From Prevotella sp. (GTDB lineage: Bacteria > Bacteroidota > Bacteroidia > Bacteroidales > Bacteroidaceae), in the NCBI GenBank assembly GCA_017469955.1, contig JAFUFJ010000005.1:186001-250000 (forward strand): a DNA stretch of 64,000 bases, read 5' to 3'. The notes beneath the pieces were generated by a model, which searched no databases, was not told the DNA's origin, and was given only the letters and a program-made list of their open reading frames with translations. Made by a program: the position numbers and the translations under genes. The first letter of the stretch is position 1. Every line of letters begins with the position of its first letter. Shown in pieces: positions 44,349 through 53,527 of the stretch.

Positions 44349-46166
44349 ATGCAAGCAATAATTCTGGCCGCAGGCATGGGCCGAAGACTGGGTGATTACA
44401 CAAAAGACAACACCAAATGCATGGTTCCCGTAAACGGAGTCAGGCTCATCGACCGTCTGCTCGGCCAGCTTTCAAGGCTCTCCATCGGCAGAGTCATCAT
44501 CGTCGTGGGCTACAAAGGCGACAATCTACGACGACACATCGGCCAAAGATACCCCGAACTCAACATCGAATACATCGAAAACCCCGTCTACGACCGCACG
44601 AACAACATCTATTCTCTCGCACTTGCAAAAGAAAAGATGCAGGAAGACGACACCCTTCTCATCGAGAGCGACCTCATCTTCAGCGAAAAACTGCCACAGA
44701 TGATCCTCGAAAACCCCTACCCCAACCTCGCCCTTGTGGCCAAATATGAACCTTGGATGGACGGAACCATGGTCAGAATCAACCAGGACATGGACATCAT
44801 CAACTTCGTTCCCAAGCAAGCTTTCAGCTATTCTGACGTCGGAAAATACTACAAAACCGTCAACATCTATAAGTTCTCACGCGAATTCATCTGCCAGAAA
44901 TACATACCTTTCCTCAACGCTTACTGCCAGGCTCTTGGCAACAACGAGTATTATGAGCAAGTGTTGCGCGTCATCACCCTGCTCGATCAAAGCGAATTGA
45001 AGGCCCTTCCAATAGGTAATGAGAAGTGGTATGAGATCGATGATGTGCAGGATCTTGACATAGCAGAGACACTTTTCGCAGGCGAAGACGAGATGATTCA
45101 TCGCTTCAACTACCGCTATGGAGGTCATTGGAGGTTTCCGAAGATGCTCGACTATTGCTACCTTGTCAACCCCTATTTCCCTCCTTCCCAGCTTAAAGAG
45201 GAACTGAAGGCCAGCTTCGACGTGCTGCTTACGGAGTATCCTTCCGGCATGTATGTCAATGCTTTGCTTGCCGGAAAGTACTTCGGCATCAGGAAAGAGC
45301 ACGTCGTTGTCGGCAATGGTGCGGCAGAACTCATAAAAAGCATGATGAGTTTTACCGAGGGAAAAACTGGTATTGTCTATCCAACCTTCGAGGAATACCC
45401 CAACCGTTATGCGAAGGAAGACATCGTTGCTTTCGTTCCTTCGACAGAAAACCTGAGCTATACGGCCGACGATCTGATGGAGTATTATAAGGAAAGACCC
45501 GTTAAACACTTACTTCTCATCAATCCAGACAATCCCTCTGGCAACTATATTCCTCGAGAAAACGTGCTGAGATTGGCCACATGGTGCGAGGAGAAAGGCA
45601 TCACTTTCGTGGTAGATGAGTCGTTTGTCGACTTCAGCGAGGGCTTCCTTCACAACACGCTTCTTACCGATGACATACTTGAAAGCCATCCCAACATGGT
45701 CGTCATCAAGAGCATTTCGAAGTCGTATGGTGTGCCTGGTCTGCGACTTGGCATACTTGCCTCGGCCAACAAGGCGCTCGTTGACCGCGTGAAGGCTGAC
45801 GTAAGCATCTGGAACATCAATTCCTTCGCCGAATACTACATGCAGATTTTCGGCAAATATCAGAAGGATTATGTGAAGGCCTGCCATCGGTTCGTGGCTG
45901 AAAGGAAGCGCTTTCTCGGCCTGCTCCAGCAGATATCCTTCCTGAGAGTGCTGCCTTCGCAGGCCAACTTCTTCTGCTGCGAGGTGACGAAGTTCTACAC
46001 TTCCGGCGAACTTACGCTCCGTCTGCTGGCCGACTACAATATCATTGTCAAGGACTGCGACAGCAAAACTGGCCTTGCAGGGCGCAACTTCATACGCATA
46101 TCTGTACGCAACGAGGCCGACAACGACCAGCTCTTCAGCGCACTTCGCGACCTTGACAGGGCGTAA
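44349..46166 (+). CDS. LicC-like nucleotidyltransferase fused to CobD/HisC-like PLP enzyme
   Basis: 605 residues, two domains. Residues 1-240 are a sugar/choline-phosphate nucleotidyltransferase: AIILAAGMGRRLGDYTKDNT (GxGxR loop), KCMVPVNG, LLIESDLIF and WYEIDDVQDLD, closest in pattern to LicC-type CTP:phosphocholine cytidylyltransferases. Residues about 255-605 are a class I/II PLP-dependent fold: NPDNPSGN (392-399), VDESFVDF (422-429) and the Schiff-base Lys458 in KSISKSYGVPGLRLG. That half resembles histidinol-phosphate aminotransferase and threonine-phosphate decarboxylase (CobD). A simple reading is that one domain makes an aminoalcohol phosphate and the other activates it as a CDP derivative. 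Aminotransferase action is the alternative. Confidence 0.88.
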   Translation: MQAIILAAGMGRRLGDYTKDNTKCMVPVNGVRLIDRLLGQLSRLSIGRVIIVVGYKGDNLRRHIGQRYPELNIEYIENPVYDRTNNIYSLALAKEKMQEDDTLLIESDLIFSEKLPQMILENPYPNLALVAKYEPWMDGTMVRINQDMDIINFVPKQAFSYSDVGKYYKTVNIYKFSREFICQKYIPFLNAYCQALGNNEYYEQVLRVITLLDQSELKALPIGNEKWYEIDDVQDLDIAETLFAGEDEMIHRFNYRYGGHWRFPKMLDYCYLVNPYFPPSQLKEELKASFDVLLTEYPSGMYVNALLAGKYFGIRKEHVVVGNGAAELIKSMMSFTEGKTGIVYPTFEEYPNRYAKEDIVAFVPSTENLSYTADDLMEYYKERPVKHLLLINPDNPSGNYIPRENVLRLATWCEEKGITFVVDESFVDFSEGFLHNTLLTDDILESHPNMVVIKSISKSYGVPGLRLGILASANKALVDRVKADVSIWNINSFAEYYMQIFGKYQKDYVKACHRFVAERKRFLGLLQQISFLRVLPSQANFFCCEVTKFYTSGELTLRLLADYNIIVKDCDSKTGLAGRNFIRISVRNEADNDQLFSALRDLDRA

Positions 46167-46207
46167 TGCGAGCCATTTCAATCCGACAAAGCCATTCTTT
46201 CAAGCCT

Positions 46208-47950
46208 ATGAACATCTGTATTTGCGGAGGCGGACATCTGGGACATGTCAGTGCAGGCTATCTCTCCACCCGTGGAAAAGCCACCGTCGACGTGCTGACA
46301 CGGCGTCCTGAACGGTGGGGAAAGACGCTCATCATCAACACACCCGAAGGCAATGAGCTGAATGCAGACCTGCATTGTGTGACATCTGACCCGAGGGAAG
46401 TCGTCGGCAATGCCGACCTTGTACTGCTGTGTCTGCCGGGAATGTCGATTGCTCCCGTGCTCAGTCAGATCAAGGATCACCTGCGTCCCGGCACGCCAGT
46501 GGGCTCCATCGTGAGCAACACCGGTTTCTTTTTCGAGGCGAAGCGGCTGCTCTCTCCTGCGCAACCCTTGTTCGGATTCCAGCGAGTGCCGTTCATTGCC
46601 CGCACGACCGACTACGGACATCGTGCACGACTCTTAGGCTACAAGCCGGAACTTGCCGTGGCCATCGAGCAGACTGACGACAAAAATGCCCTTAAGGAGA
46701 CGCTGAGCCAGCTGTTCAACACGCCCGTAAGACTGCTTGAAAGCTACTTTGAAGCCAGCCTTTCCAATAGCAATCCGCTGCTGCATCCTGCCCGCTTATA
46801 TGAACTTTGGTCATGTTGGACGCCGGGAATCGTATATCCTCGCCGTGCTCTTTTCTATGAAGAATGGGGTGTCAAGGCTGCCCAGACCTACATTGAAATG
46901 GATGGTGAGCTGCAGTGTCTGCTGCGCTGTCTGGGCGTCAATGAGAAGAGTGTTCCCGACGTTCTGACCTATTACGAGAGCACTGACGCCCCCTCTCTGG
47001 CCGAAAAGCTGCGCTCCATTGAGGCATTCAAGGGCATAGAGGCGCCCATGAAAGCCACGACTGGCGGATGGATGCCTGACCTTGACAGCCGCTATTTCAC
47101 TGAAGACATCCCCTACGGACTGGCCACTATCCGCCGGCTGGCTCACGAACACGGGGTAGCATGCCCCACTATCGACCGCATCTACGCATGGGGCGAGGGG
47201 CTGATATGCCACCGCCACCACCAGCTTCGCATGCTCGACATCCTCACTGAGGTCGACAAAGTGTGCCGCAGGCACGACATTCGCTACTGGCTCAGCTCTG
47301 GTACGCTCATCGGAGCCCTGCGCCATGGCGGGTTCATTCCTTGGGATGACGACCTTGACATCGAAATGATGAGGGCCGACTACCTGCGCCTGCTGCCTCT
47401 CCTGGAGCAGGAACTTCCCGATTGGCTCGCCCTGCAGACCCACGCAACCGACCCCAACTACTGCTTTTTCTATGCCAAAATACGCGACAAACGGTCGTTC
47501 ATCGAGGAGGAGAATCATTATGATTCAGCCTTTAAGGAGCGAGGCATCTACATCGACATCTTCCCCCTTGAAGCGCAAAGAAAGTGGGTTCACCTGCTGT
47601 CAGAGCATACCTTTGGCCACGCCTATAAGTGGTGGAAACGCGGACAACTCTCGCGCGTGCGTATATTATATAAGGTGAACGAAGGTCTGATCTACCCGCT
47701 TTTGAGGCTCATCAACCGATGGACTCACGCCCGCGTCATTACGAGCGGTCTGGGTATTCCGTTTCACAACCCGCGCTACAAGGAGGAGATTTTCCCCCTT
47801 TCCGAGCACGAGTTTGAGGGGCGGAGCTTCCCCGTGCCGGGCATGGCCGACAGTCATCTGCGCCACATCTACGGCGACTACATGAAGCTGCCCGACCCGA
47901 AGACCGTCAGTCTTCATCTCTCTACCATCAAGTTCAACGACAAATCCTGA
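46208..47950 (+). CDS. Opine dehydrogenase-like domain fused to LicD phosphotransferase domain
   Basis: 580 residues from MNICICGGGHLGHVSAGYLS; an ATG at 46166 overlapping the previous stop (TAATG) is possible but adds residues ahead of the Rossmann start. Residues 1-300 match NAD/NADP octopine/nopaline dehydrogenases: GGGHLGH (7-13) binds the dinucleotide and SNSNPLLHPA (187-196) holds the catalytic His. Such enzymes join an amine to a 2-oxo acid and reduce it. Residues about 335-580 are LicD: YWLSSGTLIGALRHGGFIPW then DDDLDIEMMR (360-389), the metal-binding core of the family that transfers phosphocholine-like groups to glycans. Cytoplasmic. This is the key enzyme of the operon and an unusual fusion. 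Confidence 0.88.
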   Translation: MNICICGGGHLGHVSAGYLSTRGKATVDVLTRRPERWGKTLIINTPEGNELNADLHCVTSDPREVVGNADLVLLCLPGMSIAPVLSQIKDHLRPGTPVGSIVSNTGFFFEAKRLLSPAQPLFGFQRVPFIARTTDYGHRARLLGYKPELAVAIEQTDDKNALKETLSQLFNTPVRLLESYFEASLSNSNPLLHPARLYELWSCWTPGIVYPRRALFYEEWGVKAAQTYIEMDGELQCLLRCLGVNEKSVPDVLTYYESTDAPSLAEKLRSIEAFKGIEAPMKATTGGWMPDLDSRYFTEDIPYGLATIRRLAHEHGVACPTIDRIYAWGEGLICHRHHQLRMLDILTEVDKVCRRHDIRYWLSSGTLIGALRHGGFIPWDDDLDIEMMRADYLRLLPLLEQELPDWLALQTHATDPNYCFFYAKIRDKRSFIEEENHYDSAFKERGIYIDIFPLEAQRKWVHLLSEHTFGHAYKWWKRGQLSRVRILYKVNEGLIYPLLRLINRWTHARVITSGLGIPFHNPRYKEEIFPLSEHEFEGRSFPVPGMADSHLRHIYGDYMKLPDPKTVSLHLSTIKFNDKS

Positions 47951-47954
47951 CGAC

Positions 47955-48974
47955 ATGAGCCAGACTTCAACCCTTGAAGTGTCGGTGTTGATCGTTTTCT
48001 TCAACCGACCCGAAACCCTCAGACAAGTGTTCGACGAAGTGAGGAAGGCACGCCCTTCGCGACTGTTTCTCTATCAGGACGGCCCCAGGAGCGAGACCGA
48101 CCTGCCTGCCATCGAGGCCTGCAGAGCGATTGTCGAGGCAGTAGACTGGCCCTGCGAGGTGAGCCGTCTGTATCAGGAGCGCAACCTCGGCTGCGACCCT
48201 TCGGGCTTCATCGCCCACCGATGGGCCTTCTCTATGGCCGACAAGGTGATCGTGATTGAAGACGATGTGGTGCCTTCGCAGTCGTTCTTCGTGTTCTGCA
48301 AGGAGATGCTCGACCGCTATGAACACGACGAACGCGTCACGATGGTGGCGGGATTCAACACCGACGGCGTGACGAAAGACCAGCCTGCCGACTATTTCTT
48401 CACGTCGTTCATGAGCATATGGGGCTGGGCTTCTTGGCGAAGAGTGGCCGAACGATGGGATCCCAGCTACGGGTTTATGGCCGACAAGCATGCCCTTGGC
48501 CTGCTGAAAGGCTTAGCCCGCCAGCGCGGATGCCGCAGCGACATGCTCGAGATGTTCCGACAGCACAGCCTGAGCGGGAAGCCCTATTTCGAGAGCATCT
48601 ACTGGGCTGACATGCTGCTCAACAACGGACTCTGCATCATGCCCACGAAGAATCTGGTCAACAACGTTGGTCTTTCTGGACCCGCAACCCACTTCTCTGC
48701 CGACCTCAAGACGATGCCGCGACGCCTGCGGAGCATCTTCACCATGCCGCGATACGAACTGCAGCTGCCCCTGAAGCACCCCGGATATGTGGCTGAAGAC
48801 ACGGCCTACAAGGAGCGAAGGTACAAGGTTCTGGGCTGGAACCACCCCCTGACCAAGGCTGCCTACTCGATGGAAGAGCTCTGGCTCAACCTCCGATATG
48901 GCCGGCTGAAGCACATAAGACAGGCTGCCTTCGCCCGGGTCAAGACCCTGATGGGGCTGAAACGCCACCGATAG
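47955..48974 (+). CDS. Glycosyltransferase, GT-A fold
   Basis: 339 residues. The N-terminus EVSVLIVFFNRPETLRQVFD is a GT2-like nucleotide-binding start, and KVIVIEDDVVPSQSFF holds the acidic metal-binding EDD. SFMSIWGWASWRRVAERWDP and a Trp/aromatic-rich middle are shared with bacterial proteins distantly like GNT-I (GT13). The donor sugar is unknown. Its ATG is four bases after the LicD stop, making it the fifth and last gene of the glycan operon. Confidence 0.85.
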   Translation: MSQTSTLEVSVLIVFFNRPETLRQVFDEVRKARPSRLFLYQDGPRSETDLPAIEACRAIVEAVDWPCEVSRLYQERNLGCDPSGFIAHRWAFSMADKVIVIEDDVVPSQSFFVFCKEMLDRYEHDERVTMVAGFNTDGVTKDQPADYFFTSFMSIWGWASWRRVAERWDPSYGFMADKHALGLLKGLARQRGCRSDMLEMFRQHSLSGKPYFESIYWADMLLNNGLCIMPTKNLVNNVGLSGPATHFSADLKTMPRRLRSIFTMPRYELQLPLKHPGYVAEDTAYKERRYKVLGWNHPLTKAAYSMEELWLNLRYGRLKHIRQAAFARVKTLMGLKRHR

Positions 48975-49123
48975 GCCCAAGCCTCCACAGCCTCTCCTCT
49001 GCCCCCTGAGGGCCGAAACGGGACCGCAAGCCGGCACGTTACGCCCTCTCTCACCACCTCTTTCCCTGCCTTTTCCCCACTATTCCGGTCCTCCTCTTTC
49101 GGCCGTTGCCCCTGCATCATGGC

Positions 49124-49255
49124 CATACATCTAAGGTGTATGCCGGATACATCTGCCATGTACAGACCATACATCTAAGGTGTACGCCCGAGAAAGCTAT
49201 GGGTTATGCACAAGAAAGGTGCCCGTTCTCAGGCAGAAAGCTAAGCTTTCTCAAC
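49124..49255. repeat. 22-bp modular repeat array, six units, three C-type followed by three A-type
   Basis: C units: CATACATCTAAGGTGTATG, GATACATCTGCCATGTACA, CATACATCTAAGGTGTACG. A units: GAGAAAGCTATGGGTTATG, AAGAAAGGTGCCCGTTCTC, CAGAAAGCTAAGCTTTCTC. All starts (49124, 49146, 49168, 49190, 49212, 49234) are exactly 22 apart across the dialect switch. The 345-base convergent gap holds this and the hairpin at 49281 only. Confidence 0.92.
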
Positions 49256-49280
49256 AGGAACGGACACCTTGCAGAACTGA

Positions 49281-49311
49281 AGAAGGCACGCTTCACGCCG
49301 GCGTGCCTTCT
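49281..49311. terminator. Hairpin terminator
   Basis: AGAAGGCACGC pairs with GCGTGCCTTCT around TTCACGCCG, just past the 3' end of the secreted DUF3472 gene and downstream of the glycan operon. Confidence 0.8.
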
Positions 49312-49319
49312 GCTTTATA

Positions 49320-52300
49320 CTATCGGTTGACGTGTTTCTTGCCGTCGCGAATGAGGATTCCCTTCGTCAACTCGCCTACCTGACGGCCTTGCACGTCGTA
49401 GGTCTTCGCCGAAGAAGCCTGTGCAGGCAGCGAGAATATGCCAGTGGGGTCGAAGTCAAACGTCAGCTTTGCGAGGCCGACCGGTACGTCATCAACCGGA
49501 ACATAGACCTCGTTGGCCGGGAGAACCGACTGGGCCAGGGGCTGCATGAAGGCTTCCGAACCCTCGGCAGCCAGCGTATAGACGGAGCCTTGCTCGACCG
49601 TTTCAGACAGTAATGTGCCACGAAGCATGCTCATCTCCATCATGCTTGTCAGGAACGGAGCTGCTGCATTCAGGGCAAAAACACTATTGGGAGCACCGAA
49701 AAGCAGCACGGGCTTGCCGGTCTCCAGTTGGTTAGATTCAAGTTGCTCGAGCTTCAACACACCGTCGGCCGTCACCGAAGTGGCGACGTAGGCTGTCACA
49801 TCGTCGGGCAATATGACGTCGAAGTCCACGCACAACGAAGCGAAACCGCCGGCATTGCTCGTCACTTCATAGGTAGCAACAGGCTCAAGAAACCACTGGG
49901 CACGCTCGTTTCTCGAGCTGGCTGTCGACAGATTCGTCGACGAAGTGCCGATGCTGTAGGCCGAGTTGGCTGCACCCGTGATGGTGAAGTGGGCGTTTCC
50001 AAGGTCGGTCAGGTAGGCCACGACGGGCTCGTCGGTGGCAGTTACGCGCTTCGAATTTGACAAGGCAATCTCGCCAAGACCCTTGCCCTGACTGTAGATC
50101 AGATAGCCTTCGCCGCTTCTCACAAAGCGCCACAGCTGGCTTGCATTGCCATTGTCGGCAGAAGTGATCGAGAGAGTAAGGTCATCATTCATGGTCATAT
50201 AGGGCTTTGACTTATTGCCTGAACTGGCAGAACGCACACGATAGACAACCTTCTCAGGCGCAAATTCGATGCGCTTCATCTGCTTAAGCATCTCGATAAC
50301 GGCAGCAGCCTCGCCGGCATTCAGGTCGCCTCCGTTGTAGGCTTGCTCCAGTTTTGCGCGGTCTGCAGCATCAGCAAGACTGCCAACCACGCCCTCTGGC
50401 AAGCTGAGAATGTCGGAAACATCCGAAAGCTCAGCCATCAAGTCGTTGTACATCTTGGTCTGGTCGATCAGGTTGTAGATGTATTCGTCAGAAGGCTGCT
50501 CGGTAATATTGTCGCGCAACTCAAAGTAAGAACTCAGACCTGCACTACGTGCGCGGGTAATAGTTGCTGCCGAAGAGGTGGGCGTCACTGACAGATACCA
50601 CGAACCTTGCTTAATGCTGAACCCGCGAGTCGCCTTGGAAATCTCCACCGCAACAGGCTTGTTGCCAAGCAAAGTGGCCTGACTCATGTCGAGATACTTA
50701 CCCAGACCAATGTTATAAAGATAGTAAGTATCATCCTCTTCAAAGCGAAGAACCACCCAGTTGGCCATCGGATCATACACAGGAACAAACTCCTTCGCAG
50801 CCTCAACGGCATTCTTGTTCTCCGAGTTGACAGCCCGAAGCGTGTTTACTCCGTCAACTGTCGTGCCGGCAACAACACCCTCTCCCGTCGCCTGATAGAG
50901 CTGATATGCACGGAACGTACCGATGTTTTCCTTCCTCAACACTGAGCTGTATTTCAGAGGTTCGGCACTGCCGGCAAGGTTTCTCAAGGCATTTCTCAGC
51001 ACGGAAATGCTGGTACAGTTGCCATCATCATAAGCATCAATCAGCGCTTGCGCATCAGCTTTGCGGTAGCCATTGAACTTATCTACTCCATCAACGACCT
51101 CCTTCGCAATCTCTTTCATCTTGTCAATGCTCCGAATTGCGTCCGTAACACGCTTGATCATCACAGAATCCTCATAGTGAACAATCGCCTGGTCAACCCT
51201 GCGACGCATCACATTCAGGTCGATAGTATCGACACATTCATCGCTCGTTGCTAACGGAACAGAGATTGTTTTGTTGACACCATTGTGCATCGTAAAGAAG
51301 CCTCCTGCCGACATATAGACAGTCTTGTTGTCGTCTTTCACGCCGAATTCCATGTCAAGTCGGCGGTCACGAAGGTCAGCACGCAAACGGTTCCTGTCGT
51401 AATAGAAACCCGTTGTCGTCGTGTTACAGTTGTACCACTTGCCTGAAGCGATTGAATGCAGGTAGCAATTGCGGAACAAAGCCGTGCGCTTGAACTGTCC
51501 AGCTGTGGGTGACCAGTTCTCAAGAAAGGCACCCCATGTATCAACATAGTTGCCCATTCCACTCTTTCTTAAGGTAGCATGATAAGTCCACTCTGTCTCA
51601 TCACTCATCTTATACCACAAAGAAACGATAGTGTTGTTGTAGAGAAGTGTTATGGAATCATTGCCAGCTTGGTCCTGAAGTGTGACGGTAATGTCCTCTG
51701 GTCTGCAGGTGAAAAGCATCTGAACCCACTTACCAGGCTGCCACCAATCACCGTTACCTTTCATGGCTTGTATGCCAGTTCCCTCGTTTCCAAAGCGGTT
51801 GAACTTAACCATTTCGTGCTTGTCAAAGCCCCCTGATCGAAGATATTCGGGCAGATATGGGGTCTTATCTGTATCGCCGTTGTCCCACATTGAGAAGATA
51901 ACGTTGTGCCAATAGTCCTTGAAATAGTTGCGAGGGGTTAGGTCTCCGTTCAAGCATGACTGTATTCCAAGGTATCCTCCGAGTAGGTTCATGGTGGAGA
52001 TATATGAGTTAATACTCTCTTCATCCTCAGGAGCCTGGACCTCAAGGTATACGCAATCGTAGGATGCTCCTGCGGGTGCTGCGGTATTTGAGGTACGCCA
52101 GCTGTTCAGATAGGTTGCCAATGCGCTGTAGATTCGTGGAGTGCAGATGGCGTCTTTCGATTCTCTTTGGAAGGTGATGTAGTCGAATCGTCCGAGATAA
52201 TCGTTACCATTCTCGCAGTAAAAGTCCAGTCTGTACCACCCGTCTTTCTCAATATTGATGTCGGGAAGGCATTCGACTGTTTGTTTCTTTCCCGGTTCTG

Positions 52301-52691
52301 GTATGAGAATATCGTCCTTGTAGAGGGTGTCATTTGTCACGGGATCGATGAAGTTTACGTGCACTGTCGGGGTTTGGTTGGCGCGGGTTGTGATGAGCAT
52401 GTCTGCCCTTGCGTGACCAGCCGGCATATGGACGTAGTAGGCAAGTTTTCGTGTTCCGGTGGGCCATGTTGATAGATATCGGATCCAACTGTTTGATCCG
52501 GTCTCCGGCTTGACGAGGTTTCCCTTTTTGTCATATTCGGGTCGGTCGGTATTGCTGACATAGTTGTTGACCATGTCTTCAATACATACGTTGCGTGCAT
52601 AGACTGTATCAAGTACGTTTTGATAAGTCTGTGCCTTGGCATTGGCTATGAATGCCAATGTGATCATTACGGTAAGTAGATACTTCCTCAT
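49320..52691 (-). CDS. Large secreted DUF5077/DUF3472-type protein with type IX sorting tail
   Basis: 1123 residues; signal peptide residues 1-20 end AKAQ. Residues about 60-170 fit the DUF5077-like front (KLAYYVHMPAGHARADMLIT), and about 200-450 the DUF3472 region (LGGYLGIQSCLNGD, VIFSMWDNGD, GWYRLDFYCENGNDY before it). The middle 500-750 is helical, and about 760-1000 has ricin- or lectin-like repeats (KPYMTMNDDLTLSITSADNG). The C-terminus, YDVQGRQVGELTKGILIRDG then KKHVNR, is a clear Prevotella-type sorting tail. Probably surface-exposed or released, perhaps glycan-binding. Function unknown. Confidence 0.8.
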   Translation of the reverse strand: MRKYLLTVMITLAFIANAKAQTYQNVLDTVYARNVCIEDMVNNYVSNTDRPEYDKKGNLVKPETGSNSWIRYLSTWPTGTRKLAYYVHMPAGHARADMLITTRANQTPTVHVNFIDPVTNDTLYKDDILIPEPGKKQTVECLPDINIEKDGWYRLDFYCENGNDYLGRFDYITFQRESKDAICTPRIYSALATYLNSWRTSNTAAPAGASYDCVYLEVQAPEDEESINSYISTMNLLGGYLGIQSCLNGDLTPRNYFKDYWHNVIFSMWDNGDTDKTPYLPEYLRSGGFDKHEMVKFNRFGNEGTGIQAMKGNGDWWQPGKWVQMLFTCRPEDITVTLQDQAGNDSITLLYNNTIVSLWYKMSDETEWTYHATLRKSGMGNYVDTWGAFLENWSPTAGQFKRTALFRNCYLHSIASGKWYNCNTTTTGFYYDRNRLRADLRDRRLDMEFGVKDDNKTVYMSAGGFFTMHNGVNKTISVPLATSDECVDTIDLNVMRRRVDQAIVHYEDSVMIKRVTDAIRSIDKMKEIAKEVVDGVDKFNGYRKADAQALIDAYDDGNCTSISVLRNALRNLAGSAEPLKYSSVLRKENIGTFRAYQLYQATGEGVVAGTTVDGVNTLRAVNSENKNAVEAAKEFVPVYDPMANWVVLRFEEDDTYYLYNIGLGKYLDMSQATLLGNKPVAVEISKATRGFSIKQGSWYLSVTPTSSAATITRARSAGLSSYFELRDNITEQPSDEYIYNLIDQTKMYNDLMAELSDVSDILSLPEGVVGSLADAADRAKLEQAYNGGDLNAGEAAAVIEMLKQMKRIEFAPEKVVYRVRSASSGNKSKPYMTMNDDLTLSITSADNGNASQLWRFVRSGEGYLIYSQGKGLGEIALSNSKRVTATDEPVVAYLTDLGNAHFTITGAANSAYSIGTSSTNLSTASSRNERAQWFLEPVATYEVTSNAGGFASLCVDFDVILPDDVTAYVATSVTADGVLKLEQLESNQLETGKPVLLFGAPNSVFALNAAAPFLTSMMEMSMLRGTLLSETVEQGSVYTLAAEGSEAFMQPLAQSVLPANEVYVPVDDVPVGLAKLTFDFDPTGIFSLPAQASSAKTYDVQGRQVGELTKGILIRDGKKHVNR

Positions 52692-52733
52692 AGTAATAAA
52701 ATTTAGATGTTTGGTATTATTTTTAAAGTTTTC

Positions 52734-53507
52734 TCAGTTCATTTCCCTTGCGAGCACGCTTTCGAGCTCCTCAGCAGACAGCCTCAACCGGAATTCTCCT
52801 TTGAGTGCTACGCTGATTCGGCCAGTTTCTTCGCTGACGACGATGGCCAGTGCGTCGCTGCTTTGTGAGATTCCCATGGCAGCTCTGTGGCGTAAGCCGA
52901 GCTCTTTCGGTATGTCATAGTTGTGGCTTACGGGCAGAATGCAGCCTGCAGCCTTGATGCGTTTCTTCGAGATGATCATGGCTCCATCGTGTAATGGTGA
53001 GTTTTTGAAGAACACATTTTCGATGAGTCTCTGCGAGATTTTTGCGTCGACAGGCTCGCCAGTGTCGACGATGTCGTCGAGAACGATAGCCCGTTCGATG
53101 ACGATGAGTGCTCCTGTTTTTGATTTTCCCATGCTCATGCAGGCCATGACGATGGGCATAATGGTCGATTTGTCTTCCTCCGGCGTCTTGTGACTGGGGG
53201 TGAAGAAGCGTGTCAAGGCACGCACACGTTGGTGAGCACCGAGTGAATACAGGAACTTTCTGATCTCTTCTTGAAAGAGTATTATCAGTCCTATCACTCC
53301 CACGCTGACCAGTTTGTCCATGATGCTTCCCAAGAGTCGCATCTCCATTACCTGACTGACGAAGAGCCAGATGAGTACGAACACCATGATGCCGATGAAG
53401 ACATTGAGCGAGCGGCTCTCCTTCATCAGGCGGTAAATGTAGTAGAGCATCAGTGCCACGAGCACGATGTCTATGATGTCTTTGATTCCTATTTCGAATG
53501 GCAGCAT
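52734..53507 (-). CDS. cdaA: Diadenylate cyclase (c-di-AMP synthase), CdaA type
   Basis: 257 residues from MLPFEIGIKDIIDIVLVALM; an upstream extension to 53693 is Arg/His-rich antisense-type sequence and is rejected. Three transmembrane helices fill residues 1-75, followed by the DAC domain: DGA at 174-176 (PLHDGAMII) and RHR at 206-208 (GLRHRAA) are the catalytic motifs that join two ATP into c-di-AMP. c-di-AMP controls osmolyte and wall balance. The gene is 20 bases after folP and probably cotranscribed with it. Confidence 0.96.
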   Translation of the reverse strand: MLPFEIGIKDIIDIVLVALMLYYIYRLMKESRSLNVFIGIMVFVLIWLFVSQVMEMRLLGSIMDKLVSVGVIGLIILFQEEIRKFLYSLGAHQRVRALTRFFTPSHKTPEEDKSTIMPIVMACMSMGKSKTGALIVIERAIVLDDIVDTGEPVDAKISQRLIENVFFKNSPLHDGAMIISKKRIKAAGCILPVSHNYDIPKELGLRHRAAMGISQSSDALAIVVSEETGRISVALKGEFRLRLSAEELESVLAREMN

Positions 53508-53527
53508 GCTGTTGTTCAGGTTCTTTT

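Noticed and set aside
44349-46166. Phosphonate pathway enzyme (CMP-aminoethylphosphonate type)
   Set aside because: The PLP half is class I/II like HisC/CobD, not the class V PhnW type, and no phosphoenolpyruvate mutase is in the operon; kept only as a remote alternative.
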